64,000 nucleotides of DNA from Leptodontidium sp. MPI-SDFR-AT-0119. Taxonomy: Eukaryota; Ascomycota; Leotiomycetes; Helotiales; Leptodontidiaceae. Shown here one piece after another: positions 61,071-64,000 of this stretch; the first letter of the stretch is position 1, and the number at the start of each line of letters is the position of its first letter. The notes under the pieces are model-generated. The model had not been told where the DNA came from. It did not search any database and saw nothing but the letters and a program-made list of their open reading frames with translations. Location: positions 186,001-250,000 of the forward strand of contig JAHLEZ010000035.1 in assembly GCA_020726505.1 (NCBI GenBank), given 5' to 3'. Made by a program: the position numbers and the translations under genes.

Positions 61071-61962
61071 GACAGGGCTGGGGAATTCGTTTTGATTTGT
61101 GTGTTGAAAGTTGAGTTACGGCTTGGTCATAACTGGAGGCAAGGTATCCGCTTGTAGAGCCAGGGATTTGAAGACGTCTTGAAATCGAGGCCTCTTTAGA
61201 ATAAAAGTACCTTCCGACCTACTTTCGGCTTAGTATTGTGACCTTGCAAATATCTAGACCTCTTGATTCCCTTCTTGAAGTTGGGTGGCTTGCCCGGTGA
61301 TCTCGAGGATTCTGCAACTTTCTCTTGCCTTGCTCTCCACAACTTGACCAAGATTTCCCCGGCAATGTTCATTTTCTTATGCGTCAAAACTATCCATATG
61401 ACATCTAGCGTCCCAAGAGTACAGTTTCAAAACTGATTAATGCATGGCACGTCCCCTTCCTCCGCGGATGCCTCTTTTCAAACATATAACCCGAGCTTCC
61501 TTCTCTTATTACGAAGCGTTTCGAGAAGGCTCACCGAACCCAAGTAGTCTTTATTTAAGATAGCCGTGTATAATTAGAAAATTATTTATTTTAAGGAGAG
61601 GTGCTTGGAATAAATGTCTGTCTGCAGGGTGTAAGATAAAATTTCAAATTATGAAAGAATAGATGAAAAATCGATTAAGCAGCTTGTTGTTTGAAGAGAT
61701 GTTTTATCAAGGCTTTGGTAAGTTCCTTTGTTGGAATTATAAAGTATGATGATAATGATATTGAAGATTATTCATTGAGAATCAAAGTACTCTTTCGAAA
61801 GTAATAAAGAAATTTGGTAGATACTTAGAAAGAAAAGGAACAGTGCAAATGAGCTTCAAAACGCCATATAAATTCCTCGAGGTCGCATGTCAAATAGAGT
61901 ATTAAAAGAAACCACCTTACAAATCATCTTTTGATCACTCGATCTTTTGAATCCTTGCAATA
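61071..61962. other. intergenic, AT-rich
   Basis: Only a short minus-strand frame (61196-61387) without domains was seen. The part from about 61560 to 61930 is AT-rich and probably holds the promoter of the gene at 61963. Confidence 0.4.
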
Positions 61963-62613
61963 ATGTCGAACTTCGAAGACATGTCCGATTCCGATTACGA
62001 TGCGGATTCCGAATCAGAACACAGAGTCCTGAGTGCCTTCGGTCGACTTTGCCTCGCCTCCAAAGATAAAAACACACCCAGAAGCCGCGAGGATACTCCT
62101 CGACCTGGAGAAAGCAATACCACGGATCATCCATCAAAGACCTCAACTACTCCAACCATAACCACACCGGCTCGCAGATCCTCAAAAGGAAATAAATTAC
62201 AGCAAGTCCGCGAGGAGGGTGGAAGCAATGGTGCGCCGGAGGCTTTGAGAGAAGGCTTAGGCATAAAAGCTACAGACCCAATGGAGGAGGACCAAGAAAG
62301 TGACGGCTGTCTTACAGCGGAGACTGGCGCTTTAAGACTGTTCAACTTGATGCCACCTTCGAGAAAGCGAGTAGCTTCCGAGACAGACAGAAATAAACTT
62401 CCAAAGCGAAGTAGGCCGTCTGATGATTCAAGAGAGTGCAGCGTGGAGCTACCTGCGAAAAAGCGAGAAAAGTCTGAGACAAAAAGCTCCCCACTTTCAA
62501 AGCGAGCTAGGGTGTCTGATGTCTCGCGAGAAGGTAGTGAAGAGCCACCTTCGAGGCAGCGGGAAGCGTCTGAGACGGATAGAAACGCCCTTCCAAAGCG
62601 ACTTAGGGTTTGA
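61963..62613 (+). CDS. acidic/basic low-complexity protein with C-terminal repeats
   Basis: A single exon of 216 residues starts at ATG (MSNFEDMSDSDYDADSESEH). The first 25 residues are Asp/Ser/Glu-rich, followed by a Thr/Pro/Ser-rich stretch. The C-terminal third (residues 131-216) contains three tandem copies of a unit of about 32 residues. The copies begin PSRKRVASETDRNKLPKRSR, PAKKREKSETKSSPLSKRAR and PSRQREASETDRNALPKRLR. Each ends, when complete, in SDDSRE- or SDVSRE-like acidic segments. Each unit contains a KR-type basic cluster suited to nuclear import. No enzyme domain is present. The function is unknown, and the protein probably lacks a folded core. A further 3' exon cannot be excluded. 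Confidence 0.6.
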   Translation: MSNFEDMSDSDYDADSESEHRVLSAFGRLCLASKDKNTPRSREDTPRPGESNTTDHPSKTSTTPTITTPARRSSKGNKLQQVREEGGSNGAPEALREGLGIKATDPMEEDQESDGCLTAETGALRLFNLMPPSRKRVASETDRNKLPKRSRPSDDSRECSVELPAKKREKSETKSSPLSKRARVSDVSREGSEEPPSRQREASETDRNALPKRLRV

Positions 62614-63349
62614 ACCCTGCCATGACTCCTATTTCAACGTCTTTTCAGAGTATATTCCGATTTTCTCTCAGATTTTCGAGGTGTTGAAGATGACATGTTC
62701 CTTTTGCCAGTTGACACAGGAGAGTCCTCAGTCATAAATCCCGGAAGGGGGAGGCACAGAATAGTACAAGAACATCAAATGATGGATCTGCTTTCGATAT
62801 ACATTATAAGGATAGAAGACACTAAGATCACTCATCCATGTAGTTTTCCTAGCCTCGGTACCAATGCGTCGGGTCAGGCGTCAAGTGTTTGTGGGTGGCT
62901 GGTGGTCACTGCGGTGCTGCAGGCAGATGAAATATTTTAGAAATTCTGCAGGTCCATCCGTTTTTATTTACCCGTGACAAATATTTAGGACCCAATGATA
63001 TATCTCCAACAGATAACAAAAGCTAGTATGCGTCCTAGAGGATTCTGTCGTTCAAAAGACTCGCTGATGCCTGGTTGTGGACCCCTGAATTGTTCAAACA
63101 TTACCCCTGCCTGCATGTTGCATCGTGAGTGGCTGTGTCACCAACCAACAGTGCTGTGCCGCTCACAACCTACGACCTTGACTCATTACTTAAAGACCTC
63201 TCCATCCTGAAATCAAGAACGTTCTCAATTCAATTCCTGTCGTGACTTCCACTTACTCCAAAAATCCACTTCCTACTTTCCGAAAGCCCTCTCACCACAT
63301 TCCATAACCTCATCTCCTTCAAGCCTACTTCCCCCTCCCATTCCTCAAA
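62614..63349. other. intergenic
   Basis: Short plus-strand frames (62695-62940, 62995-63210) show no domain. The right end is the promoter and 5' UTR of the membrane protein at 63350, with a pyrimidine-rich leader. Nothing else is supported. Confidence 0.4.
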
Positions 63350-63886
63350 ATGGTCAAACGCGCCACCGAAGAAGAGAGCAAAGCATGGTCTGCCCTCCCC
63401 TCCAGCACCGAAATGGCAGTCCGCCGCATCTCATCCGTCTTCCTCATGGGCGCCCTCCTCACAGTCCTCACACCCTTCGCACCATTCTCATGGATCATCC
63501 CCACAAACGGCCCCGAGCTCCTCGACACATTTCTCTCGCCCGTCCTCGTCCTCGGAGCGCTCTACTCCCAATGGCGCATCGCAGGCGTGATCCAACCCGT
63601 CGCTGTCGAAATCGCTGATGTGGTCTTCATGTATCGCCAGGTCATGTACTGGCAGCTTGCGTTTTTGGAGATTGTGGTCTGTGTAGCTGTTAATTGGGCA
63701 CGGAATGAGATTTATCGACGGTTCGCGAGTGTGGGCGTTGTTGCGGGGTTGTGGGCCGTTGGATGGTTTGCTACGCCGTTGAAAACGAAGATGGTCGCTT
63801 GGGAGCATATCAAGTGGATTTGGACTTGGATGGCTTTCAATGAGGCGAGGAGAGTTGTTGGTGGCGGTGGAAGGCGGAGATATTGA
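63350..63886 (+). CDS. small multi-pass membrane protein
   Basis: A single exon of 178 residues starts at ATG in a good context (CAAAATGGTC) and follows a CT-rich leader typical of expressed fungal genes. Four hydrophobic segments are visible at about residues 27-49, 58-80, 100-116 and 126-143, separated by short loops. The N-terminus is polar (MVKRATEEESKAW), and the C-terminus is amphipathic and then glycine/arginine-rich. GC-rich codon use in the first half also supports a real gene. I do not recognise the family and cannot assign an activity. No signal peptide separate from the first span is present. Confidence 0.7.
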   Translation: MVKRATEEESKAWSALPSSTEMAVRRISSVFLMGALLTVLTPFAPFSWIIPTNGPELLDTFLSPVLVLGALYSQWRIAGVIQPVAVEIADVVFMYRQVMYWQLAFLEIVVCVAVNWARNEIYRRFASVGVVAGLWAVGWFATPLKTKMVAWEHIKWIWTWMAFNEARRVVGGGGRRRY

Positions 63887-64000
63887 TATGATTACCTACG
63901 TTTCATAGGTCATTGTGGGTAAATAAATCGAGAAAGGTGGGAGTTGGGTGTGATGTGCGGACGGTATGTGGAGCGAGACGATGTGAAGAAGGCGTGGTGC

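Overview
The window is nuclear DNA of a filamentous ascomycete (Pezizomycotina; gene families and intron style fit Leotiomycetes/Helotiales, which is an inference). Genes carry short 45-110 nt introns with GTAAGT/GTATGT-type donors and CTAAC/CTGAC-type branch points. The repeats have been turned AT-rich by C-to-T and G-to-A transitions, the signature of repeat-induced point mutation (RIP).

Layout. 0.8-8.1 kb: a 2EXR-domain gene and two members of an unrecognised paralogous family, all on the minus strand. 10.2-26.2 kb: a gene-free AT-rich block of nested LTR retrotransposons. It holds a full-length Ty1/copia element (18154-25792, 256-bp LTRs, CTAGC target duplication) inserted in the 3' LTR of an older copy of the same family, an inverted 5' fragment of that family, a solo LTR with TTAAT duplications, and 302-bp LTRs of a second family. 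26.2-34 kb: normal GC but gene-poor, with two weak hypothetical genes. 34.2-47.3 kb: secreted germin-like cupin, GH2 beta-glucuronidase, MFS sugar transporter, Zn2Cys6 regulator and secreted FAD-linked oxidase. 47.9-49.2 kb: decayed Tc1/mariner transposon. 50.6-53.9 kb: a GH64-CBM6-GH18 fusion gene whose 5' half is broken. 55-64 kb: an ankyrin relic, the third member of the paralogous family, two basic or acidic hypothetical proteins and a small membrane protein.

How genes may work together. Beta-glucuronidase, sugar transporter and regulator are contiguous, and the first two are divergent across a promoter with tandem repeats. This looks like a small catabolic cluster for glucuronides (inference). 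The GH64-CBM6-GH18 gene would have acted on the beta-glucan and chitin of fungal walls.

The most unusual items are: the three-member family with one conserved phase-2 intron, two members of which carry a disabling lesion; a conserved antisense Cys-containing reading frame between pol and the 3' LTR of the copia family; the decaying glucanase-chitinase fusion; and four poly(G)/poly(C) runs of 21-35 nt. Several genes carry single-base frameshifts. From sequence alone these could be pseudogenisation or assembly error, and this is stated at each gene. No tRNA, rRNA or CRISPR array was recognised.
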